A DNA stretch of 64,000 nucleotides, from assembly GCA_041658705.1 (NCBI GenBank), contig JBAZZT010000007.1, positions 21,534-85,533 on the forward strand. Direction: 5' to 3'. Under the pieces are notes generated by a model. It was given only the letters and a program-made list of their open reading frames with translations, did no database searches and had not been told where the DNA came from. Position 1 is the stretch's first letter; each line of letters begins with the position of its first letter. The translations under genes were made by a program, and so were the position numbers. Positions 15,775 to 23,682 of this stretch are shown here, piece by piece. The stretch is from CAIKNB01 sp041658705 (GTDB taxonomy: Bacteria; Patescibacteriota; Patescibacteriia; 2-12-FULL-60-25).

Positions 15775-17001
15775 TCAGGGGACTTGCGGGATTTGCGACT
15801 TCTCCCTGCTCAAGTCGTTTTGCACGGCGGATTCGATGCCGCTGAAGGGGCTGTTCGCGGGAAGGAATGCCATATCTGGATCGATGAAGTTGTTATGCTC
15901 ATCTTTCACCTGCACGTGCAGGTGGATGGCATTCGAGCCGGTTTTTCCGGTCGTGCCGAGCCGAGTCCAGGGCGATACACCGCACGGTTTGGTCTCCGTG
16001 CAATTTTCGAATTGCGCGGAAATCGTGGTAGCGTGCAGCAGCTGGATGGTGTTCTTGGTCCTGTCATCTTTCACGTTGATCGTCTTCACTGCGCTCCCGG
16101 GTACTGGCCAGGCCTTGCCATTGACCCCTGCGGTGAAAGGCAGCGATGTCGCTTTGCTGTCCTCGCGGCTCGCGAAGTCGATTCCGCGATGGGTTTTGAT
16201 GTGGTCAAACTGATTCGGGTCGATGATGACGCCCGGACCCAACGTCACCACTTGCCCGTTCTTGAGATATGCACGCTGCACGAAATATTCGGAGCTGCGC
16301 ATATTCTTTCCCAGGCCAAACTTGTCGGCGGTCAAGGGTTTAGGCAGCGCGCTGGCCGCGAGCTTTTTCTCCGCTTCGAGCTTGCTCAATACCGCGAACC
16401 AGCGCCTGGCCCGAATCATGCCTTCCAAGGCAAGGGTGGCCTGCGTGCGACACCGAAACGCTCCCATCTGCTGGAACTGCATGTCCGCGATGACCTGAAT
16501 CACCCGATTCAGATCATTCTCGATGCGAGAAGCGAGATTAGCGATCTGCTGATTGCACTGTCGCTGCTTGCTCTCGATCACTTCGGGAGGCGCGGGCAGC
16601 GGGTCGCCGTTCACCTCGGTGAGATGGTCTTCGAACGACTGCCCAGTCTGACGCACGATCTCGGAGGCTGATCTTCCGCATTGGCTGCAATACATCCCAG
16701 CCGCCAACTCGGCGAGCGCCTGATCGCATTCTGCCCTTAGCTCGAGCTTCTTCGACTCGAGGTCGCGCATCTCATTCTCAAGCCGCGACTTTTCGTTCGT
16801 CAGGCTTGCGATGCGGTTGTTGGCATCGATGATGCACTGCTTGGCGGTGTTCAGGCGCGCTTGGCATGCGCCGAGATCCGCCTGCGCTTCCGCGCTCGTG
16901 CGATACCCCGTGCCGGCGGAAACGTTCGCCGGACCGATCAATACGGCAACAAACGCGAGGAACATGATCGCGACCAACTGCCTATTTTTGTGAAGGTTCA
17001 T
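15775..17001 (-). CDS. Secreted M23 (LytM-type) metallopeptidase with coiled coil
   Basis: A 408-residue exported protein. ATG 17001 is chosen because GGAGGAG lies 6 nt before it. Residues 1-30 are a signal peptide (…GPANVSAGTGY). Residues 40-110 form a coiled coil with several Cys, including CSQCG. The C-terminal domain carries the M23 zinc motifs: HRGIDFAS (H-x3-D) and HLHVQV (HxH). M23 enzymes cut peptidoglycan cross-bridges; coiled-coil forms often work in cell division. It has its own promoter (17049-17077) and terminator. Confidence 0.85.
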   Translation of the reverse strand: MNLHKNRQLVAIMFLAFVAVLIGPANVSAGTGYRTSAEAQADLGACQARLNTAKQCIIDANNRIASLTNEKSRLENEMRDLESKKLELRAECDQALAELAAGMYCSQCGRSASEIVRQTGQSFEDHLTEVNGDPLPAPPEVIESKQRQCNQQIANLASRIENDLNRVIQVIADMQFQQMGAFRCRTQATLALEGMIRARRWFAVLSKLEAEKKLAASALPKPLTADKFGLGKNMRSSEYFVQRAYLKNGQVVTLGPGVIIDPNQFDHIKTHRGIDFASREDSKATSLPFTAGVNGKAWPVPGSAVKTINVKDDRTKNTIQLLHATTISAQFENCTETKPCGVSPWTRLGTTGKTGSNAIHLHVQVKDEHNNFIDPDMAFLPANSPFSGIESAVQNDLSREKSQIPQVP

Positions 17002-17048
17002 CGGACTCTCCTCCGTTGCATTCGTCCCTTTTGCCACGGAACTTGTGC

Positions 17049-17077
17049 AAAATAAACCATTTTTGAAAAACCGTCAA
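17049..17077 (-). promoter_or_regulatory. Sigma-70-like promoter of the M23 gene
   Basis: TTGACG (17072-17077), 17 nt, TATTTT (17049-17054) on the minus strand. Confidence 0.7.
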
Positions 17078-17117
17078 AGGTTAGCGGACGCGACCCTGCG
17101 CCCAGCCAGCGCAATAC

Positions 17118-17147
17118 TTGAGTGCCGTTTTTACTCCATGCTATGAT
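17118..17147 (+). promoter_or_regulatory. Promoter of a possible small RNA
   Basis: TTGAGT (17118-17123), 18 nt, extended -10 TGCTATGAT (hexamer 17142-17147), on the plus strand, divergent from the M23 promoter. Confidence 0.55.
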
Positions 17148-17153
17148 ATTTGC

Positions 17154-17261
17154 ACTATGAACCTGATTGCACCCACTGGGACAATTGAATAGTTCCGATG
17201 TGTACCCGAGCTGCCGTCGCTCGGGAGAGTGCTGAATTCCCTCCGATGAGGAGGGTTTTTT
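17154..17261 (+). ncRNA. Candidate small RNA, about 108 nt
   Basis: The interval between the promoter at 17118-17147 and a terminator (CCCTCC GATGA GGAGGG then six T, 17239-17261). It contains a second stable hairpin, CCCGAGCTGCCGTCGCTCGGG (17204-17224). No ORF with a ribosome binding site fits. No known RNA family is recognised. Confidence 0.4.
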
Positions 17262-17294
17262 GCATCTTATAAGCATCACCAACGGAAAAAATTA

Positions 17295-17333
17295 CCCCGT
17301 GAGGTTCCGCCTCATGGGGGCCTTTTCTTTTTT
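17295..17333. terminator. Strong hairpin terminator
   Basis: CCCCGTGAGG TTCCG CCTCATGGGG (one G-T pair), followed by CCTTTTCTTTTTT on the plus strand and preceded by an A-run. It could end both the small-RNA side and the caspase-like operon. The rest of 17334-17422 shows nothing recognisable. Confidence 0.75.
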
Positions 17334-17422
17334 AAGCGCAATTTTATCTGCTGAATCGTTCATATAGCGCAAAAACGGACGCATGATTTTGAACTTAAGC
17401 GAGGCTGAAAACTTACGTTCGG

Positions 17423-18064
17423 TCAAAGCACCCGTTTTTCCTGATTGCCTTTACACACCAAGCACTGAACATCCCACCAAAGATATCTGGCCGCAGCCTG
17501 GATGTTTACATCCGCGTTGCTTGCCAACAAGGCGTAGACCCGCGCCTTTCCCACTTTTTTAGCCCGTTCAGTGCTTTCAGATGCCCCGTGCCCCTTCAAT
17601 AAGCTCGTGACGACGTGGTTCTATAATTCCATGAACGGTTTCGCGAACGGATCCTCCAACGGACGGCTAAGATGATCGCGCGATTGAAACATGGCGAATT
17701 CTTTCTCGTATCCGATATATGTCGTATCGGTATATGTTCCCACTTCTTCTCCAAGGATGGCAGCGGAATTGCAAGAAACGGCGTAAGTGATTTTCCCCTT
17801 AAGCAGAGAAGCGTTGTCTTGGGCTTTAATCAAAATCTCTCCATCTTGTCCCGTGACGCAATCATCGCTTCCGTGGCCGTTCAGTATCACTAAATCCGGG
17901 CTCGTTTTACGCAACCGTCCTTCCAAATCAATCCTTCTCGCTTTTTGGTCGGCGAGATCCATCACGACAAGACCCTTCCTTTTAGCTTCTTCGATCAAAA
18001 ACAGCGACCAAGCTGAAAGATATCTCGTCGCCGAATCATAATTTGGACGCGTCACCAACATCAT
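17423..18064 (-). pseudogene. Caspase-like (CHAT/C25-like) peptidase gene with in-frame amber stop
   Basis: The frame from ATG 18064 runs 147 codons to TAG at 17621-17623. It then continues in the same frame for 65 sense codons to TGA at 17423-17425. Before the stop are the caspase-fold landmarks: strand then DLVILNGHG (His64) and ITYAVSCNSA (Cys98). After the stop the frame reads NHVVTSLLKGHGAS and ends near RYLWWDVQCLVC, a plausible continuation resembling what I recall of longer relatives. A single TCG to TAG change would explain it. Either the gene is freshly inactivated, or a shorter protein with both catalytic residues is made. The start overlaps the upstream stop by ATGA. Confidence 0.7.
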
Positions 18065-18294
18065 ACCGTCGCTCGTTCTTTCCAAGACCGAAGCCATTCA
18101 AGTTCGATTTCTTCAATCTTATGGCCAATGTCATCATTTGCATTCACATGACCGATCAACTCGTCACGCGAAAAGCTGCCGTCGGAACCGATGGAAATCT
18201 GCATATCAGAAGAGAGTACGGATAACCGCGCAATCACGAGCTTTCTGATTTCTTCATCCGACGTCTCGATTTTAGTATTTTCTGCATTGCTCAT
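18061..18294 (-). CDS. Small acidic protein of the caspase-like operon
   Basis: A 77-residue acidic protein with an N-terminal helix (DEEIRKLVIARLSVLSSD) and a C-terminal segment ending ELEWLRSWKER. No family is recognised. It overlaps the gene before it (18291-18294) and the gene after it (18061-18064) by ATGA, so the three genes are translationally coupled in a fixed order. It may bind or control the protease; this is inference from position only. Confidence 0.65.
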   Translation of the reverse strand: MSNAENTKIETSDEEIRKLVIARLSVLSSDMQISIGSDGSFSRDELIGHVNANDDIGHKIEEIELEWLRSWKERATV

Positions 18295-18479
18295 ATGACT
18301 TGAAGCTGATCGAGTTTCTCAAGAATCAAGGCGGCGGTAGGCGTATCATTTTCTACCTCAATATAAACCGCCTCCCAGCTGACTGGTCCAATCGGTGAAT
18401 CTAAAACTGCCACGATCTCTTTTCTTACCCCGAGCGGTAGCGTCGAATAGACCTTCAAAAAGCGTTGTTTAAGATCCAT
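18291..18479 (-). CDS. Small protein, first gene of the caspase-like operon
   Basis: A 62-residue protein (MDLKQRFLKVYSTLPLGVR... AVYIEVENDTPTAALILEKL). It is compact and alpha/beta in pattern, with no known domain; I believe similar small proteins accompany this protease type in other CPR genomes, but could not check. A TAAATT hexamer lies 5 nt before the ATG and there is no Shine-Dalgarno, suggesting a leaderless mRNA. Confidence 0.65.
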   Translation of the reverse strand: MDLKQRFLKVYSTLPLGVRKEIVAVLDSPIGPVSWEAVYIEVENDTPTAALILEKLDQLQVI

Positions 18480-18484
18480 ACGCG

Positions 18485-18490
18485 AATTTA
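18485..18490 (-). promoter_or_regulatory. -10-like element of the caspase-like operon
   Basis: TAAATT on the minus strand, 5 nt before the ATG at 18479. The region 18491-18645 holds no other feature. Confidence 0.35.
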
Positions 18491-18645
18491 TTCACAGGGT
18501 AAAGCAAGGGAAGGCTCTAGGCAAACATCATATCCAGGATGGACAAAAACAGCTTCGGTTTATCAGTGCCTATCTGGAAACAACTAAAAGCGCCCTAAAC
18601 ACGAATCCGGCGCGTTTTTCGAGCAGCTACCCGGTCTGGTCTGGG

Positions 18646-19164
18646 TTATTTTTTGATCTTATAGCGCAGCGTCAAAAGTCCGTCCTTTTCTTCCGTTGCG
18701 ATGAGTTCGGCGTTGAGTTGAAAATCATTTCCGGAAAATAACGGCATCCCTTCTCCGATGAACACGGGTTCGACGTTCAAGATGGCTTCGTCGATCAATC
18801 CTTGCTGCGCGAACTCGGCGTTGATCGTCGCGCCGCCCGCGAGCAAAGCTGCGTCGAAGCCTTTTTCAGATAGTTTCTCCAAAGCGTCTTGCGGCGAATG
18901 GGCCAGGGTATAGCCGGCATCAAGCGCGTAATCGGCAGTGCGCGAGATGACCACTTTCTCGACGTCGGTCAGTCCGCTCAAGCTGTATTCAGGTCCCCAT
19001 GACTTGAGCGCCTCGTACGTCTTGCTGCCGAAGATCAAGTTGCCGTGCTCTTTTGCCAGCTGGATGAATTTTTTCCAGTTTTCATCCGACAAAAAATCCT
19101 CCTCGCCGTGTTTCCGAGCGATCATGCCGTTTATCGACAGCGCCGCGTATAAAGTGACTTTCAT
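18646..19164 (-). CDS. Dihydrofolate reductase-like / RibD C-terminal family reductase
   Basis: A 172-residue protein of the DHFR fold in the RibD_C branch. Landmarks are KVTLYAALSINGMIARKHG at the N-terminus, NLIFGSKTYEAL (NADPH-binding region), and LLAGGATINAEFAQQGLIDE (the GG loop). Many proteins of this branch are NAD(P)H reductases of uncertain substrate. With no riboflavin or folate genes nearby, a general pteridine or pyrimidine reductase role is only a guess. ATG 19164 is preferred over the longer frame at 19260, which would overlap the cfa promoter. Divergent from cfa. Confidence 0.82.
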   Translation of the reverse strand: MKVTLYAALSINGMIARKHGEEDFLSDENWKKFIQLAKEHGNLIFGSKTYEALKSWGPEYSLSGLTDVEKVVISRTADYALDAGYTLAHSPQDALEKLSEKGFDAALLAGGATINAEFAQQGLIDEAILNVEPVFIGEGMPLFSGNDFQLNAELIATEEKDGLLTLRYKIKK

Positions 19165-19224
19165 GCTTGGAGGTAGTTTGACATATTTGGCCGAAAAGCA
19201 AAACATCCTAAAATAGGATAAAAT

Positions 19225-19230
19225 TATAGA
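19225..19230 (+). promoter_or_regulatory. -10-like element of cfa (leaderless type)
   Basis: TATAGA, 8 nt before the ATG at 19239, without Shine-Dalgarno. Confidence 0.4.
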
Positions 19231-19238
19231 CAACGCGT

Positions 19239-20357
19239 ATGAATAAGCGAATCCGGACACAGGTCGAGAAATTGCTCGCAGGCACGGACGTGGCCATCAA
19301 TGGAAACCGTCCGTGGGACCCGCAGATCCATGATCCGCGCTTCTACTCGCGTGTCCTCTCCGCCGGCTCGCTCGGCCTCGGGGAATCGTATATGGACGGT
19401 TGGTGGGATTGCGCGCAGCTCGATGAATTCACCGCGCGGATTTTGCGCCAAGATATCCGCTCTCGGCTGCGTCCGAATCTTGCGCTCATCGCGGGCGTGG
19501 TGCAGACGCGCTTGCTCAACCGACAAAACACGCGCCGCGCCTTCCACATCGGCGAAGCCCACTACGACATCGGGAATGACCTGTATCAATACATGCTGGA
19601 TAAGCGCCTGACTTATACCTGCGGATATTGGAAAGATGCGACGACGCTCGACGAAGCCCAAGAAGCCAAGCTTGATTTGGTGTGCCGCAAGATCGGCTTG
19701 AAACACGGCGAGCGCGTGTTGGACATCGGTTGCGGCTGGGGCAGCTTCGCCAAGTTCGCAGCCGAAAAATACGGCGCGCACGTGGTCGGCATCACGGTGT
19801 CGAAAGAACAGATCAAGCTGGGCCGGGAGTTGTGCCAAGGCTTGCCCATCGAACTGCGTTTGCAGGATTATCGCGAGATCAATGAACCGTTCGACCACAT
19901 AGTTTCGCTCGGCATGATCGAGCATGTCGGCTACAAAAATTACCGCGCGTATTTTAAGGTCGTCAAAAGATGCCTCAAGGACGACGGTTTGTTCCTCTTG
20001 CACACCATCGGCGGCAACCTCTCGGCGACCGGCAACGATCCCTGGATCGAGAAACATATTTTCCCCAATTCGATGCTCCCCTCGATCAAACAACTGACGT
20101 CGGCAGCCGAAGGCTTGTTCGTGATGGAAGATTGGCATAACTTCGGTCCGGATTATGACCGCACGCTCCTGGCTTGGCACGACAATTTCGAAGCGCATTG
20201 GGCAGGACTCAAACAGCGCTACACCGAAAGATTCCACCGCATGTGGCGCTATTATCTTTTAATCTGCGCCGGGACGTTCCGCTCGCGTTCGAATCAATTG
20301 TGGCAAATCGTCTATTCCAAAAACGGCACGACCGGGAGATACCACGCGGCGCGCTGA
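19239..20357 (+). CDS. cfa: Cyclopropane-fatty-acyl-phospholipid synthase
   Basis: A 372-residue protein, close to E. coli Cfa (382). It transfers a methylene from S-adenosylmethionine to cis double bonds of membrane phospholipid chains. Residues 1-100 form the lipid-binding N-terminal domain (YMDGWWDC). The Rossmann methyltransferase part has VLDIGCGWGSFAKFAAEKYG. Also present are family motifs HYDIGNDLYQYMLD, MIEHVGYKNY, HTIGGN and IFPNSMLPS. The enzyme looks complete. Cells of this group are generally thought to scavenge lipids, so it probably remodels imported chains. No lipid genes are adjacent. Confidence 0.95.
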   Translation: MNKRIRTQVEKLLAGTDVAINGNRPWDPQIHDPRFYSRVLSAGSLGLGESYMDGWWDCAQLDEFTARILRQDIRSRLRPNLALIAGVVQTRLLNRQNTRRAFHIGEAHYDIGNDLYQYMLDKRLTYTCGYWKDATTLDEAQEAKLDLVCRKIGLKHGERVLDIGCGWGSFAKFAAEKYGAHVVGITVSKEQIKLGRELCQGLPIELRLQDYREINEPFDHIVSLGMIEHVGYKNYRAYFKVVKRCLKDDGLFLLHTIGGNLSATGNDPWIEKHIFPNSMLPSIKQLTSAAEGLFVMEDWHNFGPDYDRTLLAWHDNFEAHWAGLKQRYTERFHRMWRYYLLICAGTFRSRSNQLWQIVYSKNGTTGRYHAAR

Positions 20358-20402
20358 CCTCAATTGACCCGCCTCAATAAATCGGCTAATCTTCCACCGC
20401 TC

Positions 20403-20419
20403 GGAGAGTGTCAGAGTGG
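20403..20419 (+). pseudogene. Truncated 5' copy of tRNA-Ser
   Basis: GGAGAGTGTCAGAGTGG matches the tRNA-Ser 5' end (20513-20530) apart from one missing G. It lies 110 nt upstream of the real gene. The piece CCACTCTGAC, its D-arm inverted, lies between them at 20469-20478 and can pair with either copy. Confidence 0.8.
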
Positions 20420-20512
20420 GTGAGTCCGCCACAAGCGGACGAACGGGCGAGAAAACGAGCCCAGGCGACCACTCTGACTCAAGTTTTTGCCCGAGGCTTT
20501 GCCGAGAATATT

Positions 20513-20637
<125 letters not shown>

Positions 20638-20747
20638 CCCCGTGGCGCATAAAATAAAAAAGTTCGCGCTTTACGGGGCTCCGGTAGTGCGGGGGATCAC
20701 GTGGCACGCCATTGACAGGAAGTATTTTTTCTGGCAGCGGTATAGAC

Positions 20748-21005
20748 ATGCATTACGTCTACATCCTCAAAAGTCTTACGGATCAAGGTTGGTATATCGG
20801 GTACTCGGAAGATGTACATCAGCGCTTTAAGGATCACAATGCAGGTCAGAACGTTTCAACCAAACCACGACGACCACTTGTATTGATCTACTACGAGGCA
20901 TATTTGAATAAGTTGGATGCGCTTGGGAGAGAAAAATTTCTAAAAAGCGGTTCTGGAAGACGATTTCTTGAAAAACAAATGCGGCATTATTTAGAGACGC
21001 CATGA
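20748..21005 (+). CDS. GIY-YIG endonuclease (free-standing, UvrC-N type)
   Basis: An 85-residue GIY-YIG domain: MHYVYILKSLTDQGWYIGYS with both tyrosine-containing strands (YVYIL and WYIGYS), an Arg in DVHQRFKDHN, and the Glu-containing helix (YEAYLNKLDALGREKFLKSG). Proteins like this are very common in CPR genomes; role unproven, possibly mobile or repair nucleases. It lies 145 nt downstream of tRNA-Ser. ATG 20748 starts the conserved domain; no strong Shine-Dalgarno. Confidence 0.88.
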   Translation: MHYVYILKSLTDQGWYIGYSEDVHQRFKDHNAGQNVSTKPRRPLVLIYYEAYLNKLDALGREKFLKSGSGRRFLEKQMRHYLETP

Positions 21006-21072
21006 CAATCTAGTATCGGCAGACCCGAGCGCCTCAAAGCGTTCGAGATCTGCGCGGTACGATTGTGACCAG

Positions 21073-21098
21073 CAAAACCGCCCGAAAGGGCGGTTTTG
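21073..21098. terminator. Bidirectional terminator
   Basis: CAAAACCGCCC GAAA GGGCGGTTTTG. It separates the GIY-YIG gene from the convergent membrane protein gene. Confidence 0.85.
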
Positions 21099-21103
21099 TA
21101 AAA

Positions 21104-21532
21104 TCAAAGCTTGAAAAGATTGGGCTTGATGCCGGACTCGGGTAGGCGTCTATCAATACGTTCTAATATAACCTTGATATCCTCAAGCGATACTGACTCG
21201 GTCTTAACTTCAGTCTCTGTTTTTTCGGCTAGTTTCTTTACCCGCCTAAGACCGCTGATAATAATCTGATCGCCGACAAAATGAGAAACAAACACACCGG
21301 TCACTAAAAGAATGATAGCGCTCATTAAAAATGTAATTGGGCCGGTCAAAAAACTAAACATGTCTGCAATCATCCACACTCCTCTGAAAAAGAATACGAT
21401 GCCAATTCCGCTTAAGAACGCGTACAGAATTGGCCTTCTGCTCAGGTACGAACGAACCTTATTTTCTAAGTCGTCAAAAAAGTTCCATAGACATGAGACG
21501 ATCGTTTTTTTGAATTTGTTATGATGATGCAT
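21104..21532 (-). CDS. Hypothetical membrane protein with C-terminal helix
   Basis: A 142-residue protein (from ATG 21532). Two hydrophobic helices lie at about residues 38-60 and 64-90, and a C-terminal soluble helix (SLEDIKVILERIDRRLPES) resembles SHOCT/coiled-coil tails. GGAGG is present, but 14 nt from this ATG and overlapping a GTG at 21547, so the start is uncertain. The codon use is more AT-rich than its neighbours. No family is recognised. Confidence 0.55.
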   Translation of the reverse strand: MHHHNKFKKTIVSCLWNFFDDLENKVRSYLSRRPILYAFLSGIGIVFFFRGVWMIADMFSFLTGPITFLMSAIILLVTGVFVSHFVGDQIIISGLRRVKKLAEKTETEVKTESVSLEDIKVILERIDRRLPESGIKPNLFKL

Positions 21533-21754
21533 AATTTTTTGACGCACCTCCAGGCAACCATCATTCTACGCTCAGTTTGGCGCTTAGTCCATGAAGACTC
21601 CGATTGAGACACATCTCTCAATCCCACAGAACTGTCTCATTTTGGAAATCCGACCCCGACCCACTTGCCTTAAAGTTGCTTTCCGCCAAACCCTCAAAAA
21701 AGCTCTCAACGCACCACACTGGCGGGGTACTTAACCCGCCGACACCGCCAGACG

Positions 21755-21785
21755 AAAACGCTTCACAAGATGAGGCGTTTTTGCA
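21755..21785 (+). terminator. Hairpin with T-run, no gene in front
   Basis: AAACGCTTCA CAAGA TGAGGCGTTT followed by TT. A further hairpin (GGCGGGTTAAGTACCCCGCC-like, 21718-21750) lies upstream. 21548-21754 holds no supported ORF and might be a small RNA. Confidence 0.6.
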
Positions 21786-21817
21786 TAAATGTCTCCCTTT
21801 CCCTATCCTATATCCAT

Positions 21818-22030
21818 ATGGACGACCAGTTGCTCGCCTTGTGCATGGATAAAAGAGGCCAGCCTAAACCCAAAGATGAATGCCGGGCGGATTTGATTAA
21901 CCATTTGATCCTAGAGCAAGGCGTGGACATAGATGAGGCCGAGGATATTGCCGAAAAAACCCTGCGCGAAGCTGGATTCTGGAACGAGCCGGCCGAAGTG
22001 CCGACCGAAGTTGGTACGACGACGGAATAA
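21818..22030 (+). CDS. Small acidic hypothetical protein
   Basis: A 70-residue acidic protein (MDDQLLALCMDKRGQPKPKDECRADL...) with one predicted helical region (DIDEAEDIAEKTLREAGFW). No known domain. The ATG at 21818 follows a short pyrimidine-rich stretch without Shine-Dalgarno. The last residues (TEVGTTTE) run up against intergenic repeat sequence. Support is modest. Confidence 0.45.
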   Translation: MDDQLLALCMDKRGQPKPKDECRADLINHLILEQGVDIDEAEDIAEKTLREAGFWNEPAEVPTEVGTTTE

Positions 22031-22115
22031 ACCGAAGATTTCTCCGCTCGGCCCATCAGACGGGCCTCGGTCGAAATGACAAGAGGGGGTTTTCTTTTCT
22101 TGTCGTTTCGCAAGT

Positions 22116-22168
22116 GTGCATTTCCTAAAAACCCGCGGCCGCGGGTTTTTAGGAAATGCACTTTTTTT
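22116..22168. repeat. Perfect 46-bp palindrome followed by T7
   Basis: 22116-22138 is the exact reverse complement of 22139-22161, with no loop; the centre is CCGCGG. Seven T follow on the plus strand. As RNA it would be a very strong hairpin. Confidence 0.85.
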
Positions 22169-22199
22169 AAAACCGATGACCTATCCATGAAATTATAGA

Positions 22200-22345
22200 T
22201 GACCGTAGGGGCGAATAATTATTCGCCCCTACCGAGGGCTGATAAAGGTCCTTCGACTGCGCTGCTGCTCCGCTCAGGATGACAATAACTTTTGAAATAC
22301 GCTTTCTTGGCTACCATCTATCCTCTACGCTCTACCCTCTAATTT
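22200..22345. repeat. Intergenic repeat block
   Basis: Palindrome 'gtaggggcgaataat' (22204-22234), a 'aaaggtccttcgac...ctcaggatgaca' unit (22244-22285), and 'ggctaccatctatcctctac' units (22309-22342). Confidence 0.85.
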
Positions 22346-22389
22346 AAAGTTATCCACCTTTTACTCTTGACGCAAGCGCAGCAAATATG

Positions 22390-22682
22390 AGAAGAACTAC
22401 ATATGTTGCGCCGACGATTCGGTGTCAGGTATCAAATCCACTCCGCGGGATCGGAAGACGTGACCCGTCTCCCCTGAAAGTCCCGGGAGTTTTTTGTTCG
22501 CCGTCCGGCGCCTGGAAAAATTCAGTCGCGGGCCGGCGAGCGATGTCCGTCCGCATCGCGGATGCACTCATTCACCCTTTGCGGTGACTCACGGCCGATC
22601 CCTGCACGTGTCGCCGTACCCATGCTTGGCGGCGACGCCGCAGACAGGAGGAAACTCCCCGATCCATTCGGGGAGTTTTTTC
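22390..22682 (+). ncRNA. Unassigned region with two hairpin/T-run ends
   Basis: A GC-rich stretch without a convincing ORF. It contains CTCCC...GGGAG then six T (22469-22495) and ACTCCCCG...CGGGGAGT then six T (22653-22682). A TTGACG at 22367-22372 lacks a matching -10. It might encode one or two small RNAs or a decayed gene. Confidence 0.3.
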
Positions 22683-22700
22683 TTCCACCGTCCTCCGCCT

Positions 22701-22840
22701 CCCCCTCTGTCATCCTCCGCTTTTTCTTCTGTCATCCTCCGTCTTCGCTTTCGCGAGGATAAACTCCAGCGGGGGATCCAGAGAGAAACCTTCCAATGTT
22801 TTCTCTCTGGATTACCCGGTTGAACCGGGTAATGACAAGT
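22701..22840. repeat. Repeat block, 'ctctggattacccggttgaa' family
   Basis: Units 'ctgtcatcctccg' (three), 'gggggatccagagagaaacc' and 'ctctggattacccggttgaa'. Confidence 0.85.
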
Positions 22841-22851
22841 ATGGATATTCA

Positions 22852-22884
22852 AATACCCCTGGCAGCAAGCGCTACCAGGGGTAT
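22852..22884 (-). terminator. Terminator of the lipoprotein pair
   Basis: ATACCCCTGGTAGCG / GCTGCCAGGGGTAT stem on the minus strand, followed by TTG and AT-rich sequence. Confidence 0.7.
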
Positions 22885-22902
22885 CGAGAGAAGATCAGGA
22901 TC

Positions 22903-23622
22903 TCAACGGGCCAGGGAGGCTCGGAAATCCGATCTGCGGAAGGTCCAATGTGCCGATTCGTTCTCGCGGCACTCGAGACAGTACGGACTGATGGTCTGGT
23001 TGGTGAAACCGTGTTCCACCCACAGACCGGGTCGCGCCTGCACGTAGGCCGTGACGCGGGTCTGATGCTTGTTCAAGCCACCGGCCTCCACGACCTTGGT
23101 GAACATGACCGTGGCGCCGGGCGGGATGGTGTTGGCCAGCCTGATGGCGCCGTTCTCGAGCACCGGGATCTTCACCATCACGTCGTAGGCGTCACACTGG
23201 AACGGCACTTCGCGCAGGCCAGCGTTGACCTCGATCCAGTGATCCGCGACGTAGTTGGTGTAGACCACCATCATGTCGACGGGCAGCTTGCACTTGGTCA
23301 TGGATCCCGTCGGGATGAAGACGCCGTTGGCGTTGGCGAGGACCGGCGTGGCGGGAAGAATGCTTCCCTGCTTCTTGGTCTCCTCGTCCTTCTTGGCGGT
23401 CTTCGCACCCGGATTGTTCTTGAGCGCATCGAGTGCGGCGTGAGCCTGATGCTCCAGGCACTCCGTATACGCATCGGGCGTGACCAGACGCTTGTTGCAC
23501 GTCTCGCCGTAGACTCCGTCACGCCAGTTGCTGGAACGGTTTAACAGGTTGGTGTTGGCCCCGCCGCAAGCGACGAGGGTCAGACAGACGAGCACGAATG
23601 CGAATTGAGCAAAGCTCTTCAT
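22903..23622 (-). CDS. Hypothetical lipoprotein
   Basis: A 239-residue protein with a signal peptide and lipobox LVAC (Cys19): it should be lipid-anchored outside the cytoplasmic membrane. AGAGGTTTG lies before the ATG. After a Lys-rich linker (residues 70-90) comes a roughly 140-residue strand-rich domain with Cys pairs (CKLP, CDAY, YCLECRE). No family is recognised. It follows the 23683-24201 lipoprotein on the same strand with a hairpin in the 60-nt gap, so the two are probably co-transcribed. Confidence 0.72.
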   Translation of the reverse strand: MKSFAQFAFVLVCLTLVACGGANTNLLNRSSNWRDGVYGETCNKRLVTPDAYTECLEHQAHAALDALKNNPGAKTAKKDEETKKQGSILPATPVLANANGVFIPTGSMTKCKLPVDMMVVYTNYVADHWIEVNAGLREVPFQCDAYDVMVKIPVLENGAIRLANTIPPGATVMFTKVVEAGGLNKHQTRVTAYVQARPGLWVEHGFTNQTISPYCLECRENESAHWTFRRSDFRASLAR

Positions 23623-23682
23623 GACAAACCTCTTTCAGGGACGGCACGCCGTCCCCTTGGCTAGAGTCAAATTCCCCACATG

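Noticed and set aside
17423..18064. Alternative genetic code with UAG read as sense
   Set aside because: UAG ends other good genes here (for example ychF and the GT-C-like gene) and UGA is also used as a stop, so recoding is not supported.
22387..22762. Short plus-strand ORFs in the repeat/hairpin region
   Set aside because: They cross terminator-like hairpins and repeat units and have no start signals.
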